Positions 24,210-30,999 of a DNA stretch of 31,733 nt are shown here, in pieces. How positions within the stretch are numbered: the stretch's first letter is position 1; each line of letters starts with the position of its first letter. Location of the stretch: assembly GCA_041855385.1 (NCBI GenBank), contig JBHAEC010000120.1:1-31733 (forward strand). Reading direction: 5' to 3'. Source of the stretch: JBHAEC01 sp041855385. GTDB lineage: Bacteria; Bacillota; Negativicutes; Veillonellales; Veillonellaceae. Made by a program: the position numbers and the translations under genes. The notes below the pieces were generated by a model. It was not told the origin of the DNA. It did no database searches and saw only the letters and a list, made by a program, of their open reading frames with translations.

Positions 24210-24527
24210 ATGGAAAATACAGAATATTTAGCATTAGGTAGAAAAATAGCCGATTGCCGTCGTCGCACGGGATTAAGCCAACGAGAATTTGCCCGAACCA
24301 TAGGACTTAGTCCAAGCTATCTGGGAAAACTGGAATGCGGAAACGGCTTATCCGGGGTATCTCTTCAAATCCTTATTTCCATCGCCAAAGGATTTGGGAT
24401 TCACCTCTCCGAACTGCTTTCTCTAGACAATCATGATCGCCTTCTCGCTTATACTTACCTTAATCAGCGCAAACTCCGTCTCAAGGAACGCCTGAAAAGA
24501 ACTCGCTTATCTACATTCTGCTCTTAA
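24210..24527 (+). CDS. XRE-family helix-turn-helix regulator
   Basis: A 105-residue protein with a Cro/CI-type helix-turn-helix at about residues 9-64: LGRKIADCRRRTGLSQREFA, TIGLSPSYLGKLECG and the final helix of the domain. The C-terminal 35 residues are very basic (NQRKLRLKERLKRTRLS) and have no known ligand or peptidase domain. AAAGGAG precedes the ATG. No toxin or phage gene is adjacent apart from the broken frame on its left. The target is unknown. Confidence 0.9.
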   Translation: MENTEYLALGRKIADCRRRTGLSQREFARTIGLSPSYLGKLECGNGLSGVSLQILISIAKGFGIHLSELLSLDNHDRLLAYTYLNQRKLRLKERLKRTRLSTFCS

Positions 24528-24549
24528 ACCGGTCTATGTTTACCGTCAC

Positions 24550-24567
24550 CGGATTTATCCGTTTTTT
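24550..24567 (+). terminator. Weak terminator after the XRE gene
   Basis: CGGA-TTTA-TCCG (24550-24561) followed by six T. The stem is only 4 bp, but the place, 23 bp after the stop codon, and the T run support it. Confidence 0.4.
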
Positions 24568-24587
24568 ATACCCTCTGCAAGATGTAA

Positions 24588-25508
24588 TTAATTCTTTATT
24601 TCTACTTCCTGCAATACTTCCTTCGGTACATACACGGAGAGAAAGCTGGGCAAAACCTCTATCGTCACCGGCATCATCGGCCCTCTGCTGCCGTCCATAT
24701 TGGTGGGCAGTTCCTCTTCATCCACTAATCGAATCGTGGCCTTCTTGGCCGTCAATATATCTACATATTTGGAATTATATATTTTCCCACTCACGATGAG
24801 AGGAATGATCCGTAAAATTTCCATTAGAAAGTATTCTTTAAAAATAACAACTCGCATATAGCCATCATCTACCTCCGCCATGGGTAGAAATCGCTCAAAG
24901 CTGGACACGCAATTAGTCAATAAGGCCAAAACAATGGGGGACTCGATGGTAATGTCGTCTTTTTCCGTCGTTATGCGATATGTAAAACTTTTGTTTTTTA
25001 GTAGCGCTTGCCCGCCCTTTACAAAATATGCCAAAGGGCCTAACAGCGCTTTTTCCTTTGGTGTTACTTCCTCTACTACCTTAGGAATATGCCCTACCGC
25101 AATATTATTACAAAAATAGTTGTCATTACAACGGGCAATATCCACAGCTCTAATATGTCCCATGGACAAAACTTTTATCGCTTCCAGCGGCTGTAAAGGA
25201 ATGTGAAGGGCTCTAGCCAAATCATTCACCGTCCCCACAGGAACAAAGCCGAACTTTGTCCTTCCCCCGCCTTGAGCTATGCCATTTACTGTTTCGTTGA
25301 TAGTACCATCGCCACCCATGCAAAAAACGGAGTCATAGCCGGCTATAGTTGCCTCCCTTGCAAAGCGCGTAGCGTCTCCTACACCTTCCGTAAATTTAAC
25401 CTCTATATGTTTAAAGCAAGTGCTCAATGTCCACAACATATCCATCACATAGGGACGTGCTTTTCCCCCGCCGGAAATGGGATTTACGATTACTAAACAA
25501 TTATCCAT
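24588..25508 (-). CDS. Diacylglycerol/lipid kinase family protein (YegS/DgkB type)
   Basis: A 306-residue soluble lipid kinase. The nucleotide-binding motifs are NPISGGGKA (9-17) and GGDGTINE (65-72), then PVGTVNDLARAL, the form in which this family binds ATP and lipid. The C-terminal beta-domain (about 135-295) ends in the usual IEVLP region. In Firmicutes DgkB recycles diacylglycerol released when lipids donate glycerophosphate; YegS is a related kinase, and sequence alone does not choose. It starts 8 bp after the udg stop, with GAGGTG upstream. Confidence 0.92.
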   Translation of the reverse strand: MDNCLVIVNPISGGGKARPYVMDMLWTLSTCFKHIEVKFTEGVGDATRFAREATIAGYDSVFCMGGDGTINETVNGIAQGGGRTKFGFVPVGTVNDLARALHIPLQPLEAIKVLSMGHIRAVDIARCNDNYFCNNIAVGHIPKVVEEVTPKEKALLGPLAYFVKGGQALLKNKSFTYRITTEKDDITIESPIVLALLTNCVSSFERFLPMAEVDDGYMRVVIFKEYFLMEILRIIPLIVSGKIYNSKYVDILTAKKATIRLVDEEELPTNMDGSRGPMMPVTIEVLPSFLSVYVPKEVLQEVEIKN

Positions 25509-25516
25509 GCTTCACC

Positions 25517-26179
25517 TCATAGCTGACGCTGTTGTTTAAAATAGCTGTATCTTTCTAATAAATTTGTAATAGAATCCGATTTTGACTGCCATGACGGATT
25601 TTTCTCCTGTGCTTTTTCCACAGCTGCCTTTAAGTCATGATACACATCCCACTTAGCCGCAACCAAGTCCTGTCCAACCTTTCGAAGTAAAAAAGCGGGA
25701 TGAAAGGTAGGCATAATGGGAATTCCTTCCCATGTAAACCATTGCCCTCTTTTTTTTACTATGCTCTCTTCCATGCCGTAAAAAAACTGCAAAGCCACCT
25801 TCCCCAAGGTTACTATAACGGAAGGTTTCACAATTTCTATTTCTCGTAACAAATGTCTTTGTGCACAGAAAAGTCCTTCCGAAAAACTGGGCGTTCGGTT
25901 TCCCCTTGGACGACACTTAACTATATTCGTAACATATACGCAATCTCGCGTTACTCCTACACTCCATAAAGCCTTATCCAGCAATTGCCCTGAAGGACCA
26001 ACTAAAGGGACCCCGTAAATATCCTCCACTCCGCCGGGGCCTTCTCCCACCAGCATAAGAGGAGAAGACGTAGACCCACTGAACCGGGTCGGCCCTCGAT
26101 TACCCTCATCCCTAAGCGCACACTGATTGCAAGCAGTAAGCTCTGCCAGCCAATCTTTTACAGCTCTTTCACGTTCCAT
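25517..26179 (-). CDS. Uracil-DNA glycosylase, family 4 (iron-sulfur)
   Basis: Excises uracil from DNA at the start of base-excision repair. The 220-residue protein shows the family 4 marks: four iron-sulfur cysteines Cys17, Cys20 (CNQC), Cys89 and Cys105; motif A GEGPGGVEDIYGVPLVG (45-61, Glu46/Gly47 in place of the commoner GEAPG); the linker KCRPRGNRTPSFSE; and motif B HPAFLLR. About 30 residues after the core are charged and less conserved. Family 4 enzymes are heat-stable in archaea and Thermotoga but also widespread in anaerobic Firmicutes. Confidence 0.93.
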   Translation of the reverse strand: MERERAVKDWLAELTACNQCALRDEGNRGPTRFSGSTSSPLMLVGEGPGGVEDIYGVPLVGPSGQLLDKALWSVGVTRDCVYVTNIVKCRPRGNRTPSFSEGLFCAQRHLLREIEIVKPSVIVTLGKVALQFFYGMEESIVKKRGQWFTWEGIPIMPTFHPAFLLRKVGQDLVAAKWDVYHDLKAAVEKAQEKNPSWQSKSDSITNLLERYSYFKQQRQL

Positions 26180-26310
26180 TTCAAACTCCTTTACGCCATA
26201 CTATACTTTCATTATAAATCAATTTTCTTATTTTTTTCTACTTAAAGCCTTTCAATCAAGAGAAGAAATCTTTTTCTTCCGGACCCAAATTCCCCTAACA
26301 AGGCTGTTAT

Positions 26311-26340
26311 TTGACCAAATGAACAAGAGAATTGTATAAT
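26311..26340 (+). promoter_or_regulatory. Promoter of the second gntR gene
   Basis: TTGACC (26311-26316) and perfect TATAAT (26335-26340), 18 nt apart. The predicted leader is about 40 nt. The -10 box overlaps the first possible ATG of the longer frame (26332), which rules that start out. Confidence 0.85.
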
Positions 26341-26385
26341 AGCTACGAGATAATAAGGAGCGTAAATCTGCGTATAGGAGGATCC

Positions 26386-27066
26386 ATGTCGAACCGCGAA
26401 GATTATAACTTAAAAACAATTGACTCTTTAGGTCGTTTACCACTAAGCGAACAAGTTTATATTACCTTGAAACGTGCTATATTGACGGGAACATTGGAGC
26501 CTAACACTAAACTGAACGAAGTAAAAATTGCGGAACAGCTCAATGTAAGTGCTACTCCTGTAAGAGAGGCGTTTAGAAAGCTTGCTAAAGACAATTTAGT
26601 CGTTATTCGTCCTTGGAAAGGCGTTACGGTTAAGGGCTATTCACCTCGAGAAATTATTTCCCGCTATCAATGTCGCGAAGTAATGGAGGGACTAGGAGCT
26701 AGGCTTTGTGCCATTCATGCAACGCCGGAACAAAAGTCGGAAATACAAGCCATCGACGAAGCACAGCGCTTAGCTAAAACACAGGAGGAATACGTAGAAC
26801 TTAACACGCGGTTCCACGACCTTATTGCCTCCGCTTCCGGCAACGATTACGTTATAGACTATTTGTCGGATTTTAAAGAAATGGTAAACCGCGATATGTT
26901 CGTCAGCACACAAGATCCGAATCGTATCAATGCGTATGCCTCCGAACATACGGAAATAATTAAAGCCATTCTCGCAGGAGACGGAGATGCAGCTGAAGAA
27001 GCTATGCGCAACCACATTCGTAATGCTTTTATCTATAAAAAAGCCCATGCGGATCTGCAGGAATAA
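26386..27066 (+). CDS. GntR-family regulator, FadR subfamily (FCD domain)
   Basis: A 226-residue regulator with the winged helix-turn-helix at about 15-80 (KIAEQLNVSATPVREAFRKL) and an FCD domain at about 88-215 (CREVMEGLGARLCA, FHDLIASASGNDYV, EHTEIIKAI). The ATG at 26386 has AGGAGG 5-8 nt upstream. It shares only the general family pattern with the GntR protein at 14297; it is not a close duplicate. It stands alone, with no enzyme gene divergent from it to suggest a ligand. Confidence 0.93.
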   Translation: MSNREDYNLKTIDSLGRLPLSEQVYITLKRAILTGTLEPNTKLNEVKIAEQLNVSATPVREAFRKLAKDNLVVIRPWKGVTVKGYSPREIISRYQCREVMEGLGARLCAIHATPEQKSEIQAIDEAQRLAKTQEEYVELNTRFHDLIASASGNDYVIDYLSDFKEMVNRDMFVSTQDPNRINAYASEHTEIIKAILAGDGDAAEEAMRNHIRNAFIYKKAHADLQE

Positions 27067-27140
27067 TAGTTCAATATAGGACTTTACACCTTATATTTCA
27101 ATATCTTTACCTTAATTTGAAAATAAATACAATTTAGATA

Positions 27141-27169
27141 TTTACAATGGATTTTTCTTCTGTTATAAT
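27141..27169 (+). promoter_or_regulatory. Strong promoter in front of an orphan RNA
   Basis: TTTACA (27141-27146) and perfect TATAAT (27164-27169) with the optimal 17-nt spacing. Transcription should start near 27176. No protein gene lies downstream on this strand before two strong terminators, so the product is probably a small RNA. Confidence 0.8.
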
Positions 27170-27175
27170 TCTCTA

Positions 27176-27264
27176 TGGAAATGGGGGTATCTCCATTTCT
27201 AGGGGCACCCCCAAAGCCCCTAAGACATTTGACTTCTGTTCAAATGTTCTCTCTCTCTTTTTTC
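27176..27264 (+). ncRNA. Candidate structured small RNA with kissing hairpins
   Basis: Directly after the promoter come three short hairpins. Helix A: 27178-27184 with 27193-27199 (7 bp). Helix B: 27200-27206 with 27216-27222 (7 bp, TAGGGGC/GCCCCTA). Helix C: 27225-27232 with 27240-27247 (8 bp), followed by a pyrimidine tract (CTCTCTCTCTTTTTT) that could end transcription. The loop of A (GGGT, 27185-27188) is complementary to the loop of B (ACCC, 27207-27210), and six pairs form if helix A yields two base pairs, so a loop-loop contact or a switch between pairings is possible. It matches no RNA class I know. The longer product would run to 27308. Confidence 0.55.
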
Positions 27265-27266
27265 TC

Positions 27267-27308
27267 AAAATAAGAAGAAGCCGATATATATCGGCTTCTT
27301 CTTATTTT
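27267..27308. terminator. Long perfect palindrome, probable terminator of the small RNA
   Basis: Every base from 27267 to 27308 pairs in a perfect 42-nt palindrome centred between 27287 and 27288, with GC in the middle (CCGATATATATCGG) and A/T outer arms that serve as the T-tract on both strands. It would stop transcripts from either side. Confidence 0.75.
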
Positions 27309-27434
27309 ATGCTTAAAAATATTTCTTTTTCTTCCCCATCATATGACCAAAAACCTAATTAATAAAAATTATCTTTTAGGTATACCCCCCCTTTTTTTCT
27401 CTTGCGTCAAACTATTCTAATGAAAGACATAACA

Positions 27435-27468
27435 AAAGGATATAGTGAGATATCTCACTATATCCTTT
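27435..27468. terminator. Perfect 34-nt palindrome, terminator of tRNA-Ser
   Basis: Arms meet between 27451 and 27452. It lies 11 bp after the 3' end of the tRNA on the minus strand, where TTTTGTT follows. On the plus strand TTTATTTTTT follows, so it works both ways. The 27309-27434 stretch to its left holds no gene; it contains a C7-T7 run at 27385-27398. Confidence 0.8.
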
Positions 27469-27479
27469 ATTTTTTAAGA

Positions 27480-27570
27480 TGGCGGAGCGTCAGGGATTCG
27501 AACCCTGGCGACGCGCAAACGCCCTAATGATTTAGCAAACCATCCTCTTCAGCCTCTTGAGTAACGCTCC
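27480..27570 (-). tRNA. tRNA-Ser, anticodon GCU
   Basis: A 91-nt class II tRNA: acceptor stem GGAGCGT/ACGCTCC (7 bp), anticodon loop TTGCTAA giving GCU for AGC/AGU codons, a long variable arm, T-arm CAGGG-TTCGAAT-CCCTG, and an encoded CCA end (27480-27482). The long variable arm is typical of tRNA-Ser. It has its own promoter and terminator, so it is a single-gene unit. Confidence 0.97.
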
Positions 27571-27585
27571 ATCGATTACTAGGAA

Positions 27586-27614
27586 AGTATAGCATGTCTA
27601 CCCTTCCTTGTCAA
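27586..27614 (-). promoter_or_regulatory. Promoter of tRNA-Ser
   Basis: On the minus strand TTGACA (27609-27614) and TGC-TATACT (27586-27591 for the hexamer) are 17 nt apart: a near-perfect promoter with extended -10. Transcription would start near 27579, about 9 nt before the tRNA. Confidence 0.9.
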
Positions 27615-27624
27615 TTTCCATATA

Positions 27625-27653
27625 TTATCTTTCTTCTTTTTCTGTGGTACAAT
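27625..27653 (+). promoter_or_regulatory. Candidate promoter of the DUF554 gene
   Basis: TTATCT (27625-27630), 17 nt, TGG-TACAAT (27648-27653), an extended -10 form. It is back to back with the tRNA-Ser promoter. The leader would be about 35 nt. Confidence 0.55.
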
Positions 27654-27693
27654 GAATTTATTATTTCCCATCTATCTTTACAGGAGTACAGAC

Positions 27694-28374
27694 ATGTTTT
27701 TTAATCTCATAAACGGGCTGGCCATTATTATCGGTTCTTTAGCCGGCTTGTTAGTAAAACGAAATGTTTCAGACGAACTTTCAAAGCAACTTTTAAAAGC
27801 TATGAGTCTTTGCATTATATATGTAGGCGTTACCGGACTCAGTCAAGGCGGGCGTATGCTTATTGTCATCATATCCATCGTTACCGGAACCATTATCGGT
27901 ACATTGCTTAAACTGGAGGATCGGATCCACAGTCTGGCAGAGCGTGTACAAAAGAAAAGTGCCACTTCTTCTTCCGGCTTTTCTTTCGCATTTGCCAATG
28001 CGAGTATTCTTTTTTGTGCCGGAGCTATGGGCGTTGTAGGAGCTTTAGAAGCCGGTGCCGCCAATAATGGAAATACACTTCTTGCCAAGGCACTTATTGA
28101 CGGTGTTGTAGCAGGACTCTTAACTACTACTGCCGGCATAGGGGTACTATTTTCCTCATTCACCGTCGTACTTTACCAAGGGCTCTTTGTTCTTCTGGCA
28201 CAAGCCTTATCCCCCATTATTACGCCAACCATTGCTACAGACCTTTCCGTCATCGGAGGGATTATCATTATGGCCATCGGTATCAATATGGGCTTTAAAA
28301 GTAAAATTAAAATCGCCAACATGATTCCATCTACTTTTATTCCTATCCTTTTGGGATTTTTGGGTCTTATTTAA
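27694..28374 (+). CDS. DUF554 membrane protein
   Basis: A 226-residue membrane protein of the DUF554 family (YdfK/YqgA-like), with six to seven hydrophobic segments and small-residue-rich helices such as FCAGAMGVVGALEAG. The short charged part near residue 70-90 (KLEDRIHSLAERVQKK) is a cytosolic loop. The family is often described as a putative transporter, without a proven substrate. The ATG at 27694 has AGGAG 7 nt upstream; the upstream ATG in the same frame overlaps the promoter box. Confidence 0.9.
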   Translation: MFFNLINGLAIIIGSLAGLLVKRNVSDELSKQLLKAMSLCIIYVGVTGLSQGGRMLIVIISIVTGTIIGTLLKLEDRIHSLAERVQKKSATSSSGFSFAFANASILFCAGAMGVVGALEAGAANNGNTLLAKALIDGVVAGLLTTTAGIGVLFSSFTVVLYQGLFVLLAQALSPIITPTIATDLSVIGGIIIMAIGINMGFKSKIKIANMIPSTFIPILLGFLGLI

Positions 28375-28421
28375 CGAATCACAAATTTTAAATCAGCGTA
28401 TTCCGGTACAAAAGGTCTTAT

Positions 28422-29276
28422 ATGAAAAAACTGTCGTTTTGGGTATTGGGAATTTTCTTAACGGTAACAATAGGGAGTTTTGCATTATGTGGATATCTTT
28501 GGCGCACCGCTACTCTTTATACCATTGCCGGCGTTCCCGTCTTAAACTACCATCAAGTGAATAACCTCCATCATTCAGCCCTCACCATGAAGGAGGCTCA
28601 TTTTGAACAGCAGATGAAGTATTTGTCAAATAACGGGTATACGAGTATTCGTCTCGATCAGTTATACGATTATCTCTCTGAAAATAAGCCTCTTCCGGAA
28701 AAGCCCGTCCTCATCACCTTCGACGATGGATATATAGATAATTACACAAAGGCTTTCCCCATTTTAAAAAAGTATAAAATGAAAGCCACCCTATTTATGA
28801 TTACCGACTCCATCGGAGCCAGCGGTTTTGTAACGGCAAATCAGCTAAAGGAGATGCAAGCCGGAGGCATAGACATCGAATCTCACACTGTTTCTCATCG
28901 CCCGGTGTTTACGCTTAAGGACAGCGAACTCCGACTTGAACTTCATCGTTCCCGAAAGGATCTTGAAACATTATTGGGAAGACCTGTGCGATATATAGCA
29001 TACCCAGGGGGATTTACGAATGAAAAAACAGCAACCATAGCCAAAGAAGAGGGATACCGTATGGGATTTACCGTTGAAACAGGTTTTGTAAAATCCTCCT
29101 CCAACCTTGACCTTTACGCCCTCCCTCGTCTTCCTATTTTTGAAGGGGATAGTTCCTTCCTCTCTTTAAAAATGAGACTTCATTTACCGGATCTTATCGT
29201 TTTCATGTGGCGCACAAGAGAGCACTTAATTACGTTGGGCTATCCCTCTTTAGCCCATATGATCCCTCAATTATAA
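28422..29276 (+). CDS. Polysaccharide deacetylase, membrane-anchored
   Basis: A 284-residue NodB-homology enzyme. One N-terminal membrane anchor (about 5-27) would place the domain outside the cytoplasmic membrane. Active-site motifs: TFDDGY (Asp101, Asp102), HTVSH (His155, His159; metal) and YPGGF near 195. The likely action is removal of N-acetyl groups from an exopolysaccharide or peptidoglycan; the PgaB/IcaB type is closest in motif order, but no other polysaccharide genes are adjacent. It follows DUF554 by 47 bp and may be cotranscribed. Confidence 0.92.
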   Translation: MKKLSFWVLGIFLTVTIGSFALCGYLWRTATLYTIAGVPVLNYHQVNNLHHSALTMKEAHFEQQMKYLSNNGYTSIRLDQLYDYLSENKPLPEKPVLITFDDGYIDNYTKAFPILKKYKMKATLFMITDSIGASGFVTANQLKEMQAGGIDIESHTVSHRPVFTLKDSELRLELHRSRKDLETLLGRPVRYIAYPGGFTNEKTATIAKEEGYRMGFTVETGFVKSSSNLDLYALPRLPIFEGDSSFLSLKMRLHLPDLIVFMWRTREHLITLGYPSLAHMIPQL

Positions 29277-29278
29277 AA

Positions 29279-29318
29279 GCACTGCAATATCCCATGATGG
29301 GATATTGCAGTGCTTTTT
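29279..29318. terminator. Bidirectional terminator between deacetylase and sdaAA
   Basis: A perfect 16-bp stem (29279-29294 with 29298-29313), 3-nt loop, T run 29314-29318 on plus and AAAA before the stem giving TTTT on minus. It overlaps the sdaAA stop codon by one to two bases. Confidence 0.95.
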
Positions 29319-30186
29319 ATAAATTCCTCACCTTTTCATAAATAGCTTTTCCCGTTTCCGTCTTAGCCAGCCCTCCTTCGCTGGTTTCACGCAAAGTATG
29401 AGGCATGGCCTTTCCAATCTCATACATCGCTGCAATAACCTCATCCACCGGTATTTGACTTTCCAGTCCACAAAGAGCCATCTCTGCTGCCGTCAAAGAA
29501 TGAACGGCGTGAATACCGTTCCGTTTAACACAGGGCACTTCCACAAGCCCTGCCACAGGGTCACATACGAGCCCCAGTACATTTTTCATTGCCAAGGCCG
29601 CTGCATTTCCTATTTGCCTTGCGCTCCCTCCAAGAGCGGCCACCACAGCTCCGGCTGCCATTGCTGCCGCCGTTCCGCATTCTGCCTGGCACCCTCCTAC
29701 AGCTCCGGCCACACAAGCCTTTGCGGTTACAACATTTCCAATCCCCGCTCCCACAAGAAAAGCCTCAATCATTTCGCAAGACGAAATTTCTTTTTCCTCC
29801 TCTACTGCCAAAAGGCAGCCCGGCATAATCCCGCAAGATCCGGCAGTCGGACATGCCACAATCTTAGACATCCCCGCATTAGCTTCGCTAATTGCCAAAG
29901 CATATGCCATCGCCTTATAGGGAAGTACGCCCAAAAGTCTGCTTTTTTGTTCTAAAATCTGTGCAGCCTGCCCTCCCGACATACCGCTTTTCGTCTTTTC
30001 CTTGTTTTCTACTCCCGATCGAGCGGATTGCCTAAAAATCTTCAGTCTATTTATAATTTCCCCTATTACATATTCTTCTTCTGTAGCGGTTTGCGCCAAT
30101 TCCGCCTTTAACACCACCCGTCCAAACGAAATTCCTTCTTTTTCACTGATTCGGATAATATCTTCAATCGTTTCATAAAAATACAT
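29317..30186 (-). CDS. sdaAA: L-serine dehydratase, iron-sulfur-dependent, alpha subunit
   Basis: Catalytic subunit that, with SdaAB, deaminates L-serine to pyruvate and ammonia using an oxygen-sensitive [4Fe-4S] cluster. The 289-residue protein has the family cysteines: Cys112 and Cys118 (ACPTAGSCG), Cys166 and Cys170 (GGCQAECG), Cys208 (VCDPVAG) and Cys219 (EVPC). Which of these bind the cluster was not determined here. It lies 18 bp downstream of sdaAB, with GGTGAGG before the ATG. Confidence 0.97.
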   Translation of the reverse strand: MYFYETIEDIIRISEKEGISFGRVVLKAELAQTATEEEYVIGEIINRLKIFRQSARSGVENKEKTKSGMSGGQAAQILEQKSRLLGVLPYKAMAYALAISEANAGMSKIVACPTAGSCGIMPGCLLAVEEEKEISSCEMIEAFLVGAGIGNVVTAKACVAGAVGGCQAECGTAAAMAAGAVVAALGGSARQIGNAAALAMKNVLGLVCDPVAGLVEVPCVKRNGIHAVHSLTAAEMALCGLESQIPVDEVIAAMYEIGKAMPHTLRETSEGGLAKTETGKAIYEKVRNL

Positions 30187-30204
30187 AGTTTGTCCTCACC
30201 ATTA

Positions 30205-30870
30205 TTATATAACCGGCGCAAATGCCATAACCTGCTTAATACAATTCATCTTTTGTATTTCTACCAAGCTATCCTCTGCTACCGGCGAATCTGTGGTAAT
30301 AACCATAACCGCTTCCGTGAATTTACTTTTCCTAAACACCCTCATCCCGGAAATATTAACATGATCTCGGGCTAAAATTTCCGTCACTCCATGTACAACG
30401 CCCGGTTGATCCATATGCAAAGTCATAAGCGTATGCTCCTCACCGGTTAGTTCCACAGGCATTCCATCGATTTCGGTTACAATTACCTTACCTCCCCCGA
30501 GAGAAAATCCAAGTACAATGGTCTTCCTTCCGCTCTCTCCGGTCAGATGAAACTCTACAGCATTCGGATGTCCCTTATCTTCTTCAGATTCTGTAAAAGA
30601 ATACAATAGTTTTTTCTCTTCTGCCATGGCAAAGGCCGTAGGAATGCGCTCATCTTCCGCCTCACAACCAAGCAGTCCGGCTACTAAGGCCTTATCCGTG
30701 CCATGCCCCTTATAGGTTTTTGCAAAGGATCCAAAAAGGATCATATCAACAATGCAGGGCTTCTCCTTTAAAATATATGCGGCCAGTTTCCCCAATCTTG
30801 CTGCCCCCGCCGTATGAGAACTGGATGGACCTATCATGACAGGGCCTATAATATCAAAAATACTGTTCAT
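30205..30870 (-). CDS. sdaAB: L-serine dehydratase, iron-sulfur-dependent, beta subunit
   Basis: Beta subunit of 221 residues. The N-terminal SDH-beta domain starts IFDIIGPVMIGPSSSHTAGA, with the conserved SSSHTAGA. The C-terminal ACT-like domain (about 148-218) probably binds serine. The ATG at 30870 is preferred, as AGGAG lies 7 nt before it; an in-frame TTG two codons upstream is only 1 nt from it. It is first in the sda operon, with an extended -10 box 43 bp upstream. Confidence 0.96.
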   Translation of the reverse strand: MNSIFDIIGPVMIGPSSSHTAGAARLGKLAAYILKEKPCIVDMILFGSFAKTYKGHGTDKALVAGLLGCEAEDERIPTAFAMAEEKKLLYSFTESEEDKGHPNAVEFHLTGESGRKTIVLGFSLGGGKVIVTEIDGMPVELTGEEHTLMTLHMDQPGVVHGVTEILARDHVNISGMRVFRKSKFTEAVMVITTDSPVAEDSLVEIQKMNCIKQVMAFAPVI

Positions 30871-30912
30871 ATACAATCTCCTATAAAAAAAGAGAATTTC
30901 ACTTACCTGTTC

Positions 30913-30921
30913 ATTATAGCA
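30913..30921 (-). promoter_or_regulatory. Extended -10 promoter of the sda operon
   Basis: TGCTATAAT on the minus strand, the same nonamer as the atp and ACT-unit promoters; the -35 (TTTAGC, 18 nt away from the hexamer) is weak. The leader would be about 36 nt. Confidence 0.75.
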
Positions 30922-30958
30922 TAGGCATCTTATATAGCTAAAGTATAGTAAAAATTAA

Positions 30959-30985
30959 GCAAGGTGCGCTTATAACGCACCTTGC
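30959..30985 (-). terminator. Terminator of the YadA-like adhesin gene
   Basis: A perfect 10-bp stem GCAAGGTGCG/CGCACCTTGC (30959-30968 with 30976-30985), 7-nt loop, followed on the minus strand by TTAATTTTT. It lies 14 bp after the adhesin stop codon. Confidence 0.88.
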
Positions 30986-30999
30986 CTTTTAGTTTATTC

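Noticed and set aside
26332..26385. Longer N terminus for the second GntR protein
   Set aside because: Its ATG overlaps the TATAAT box, so it would not be on the transcript; AGGAGG serves the ATG at 26386.
14297..27066. The two GntR/FCD regulators as a recent duplication
   Set aside because: They share only family-level residues; linkers, lengths and FCD sequences differ throughout.
27200..27247. Known riboswitch or ribozyme classes (purine, preQ1, fluoride, ZTP, guanidine, twister, pistol)
   Set aside because: Loop and junction sequences do not match the consensus of any of these as I recall them, and no regulated gene follows on the strand.
27147..27362. 71-codon frame on the plus strand across the small RNA region
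   Set aside because: It starts inside the promoter spacer, runs through the palindrome, and has no Shine-Dalgarno.
27385..27398. C7-T7 tract, considered as a phase-variation site
   Set aside because: It is not inside or just upstream of any gene on either strand, so a switching role has no target here.
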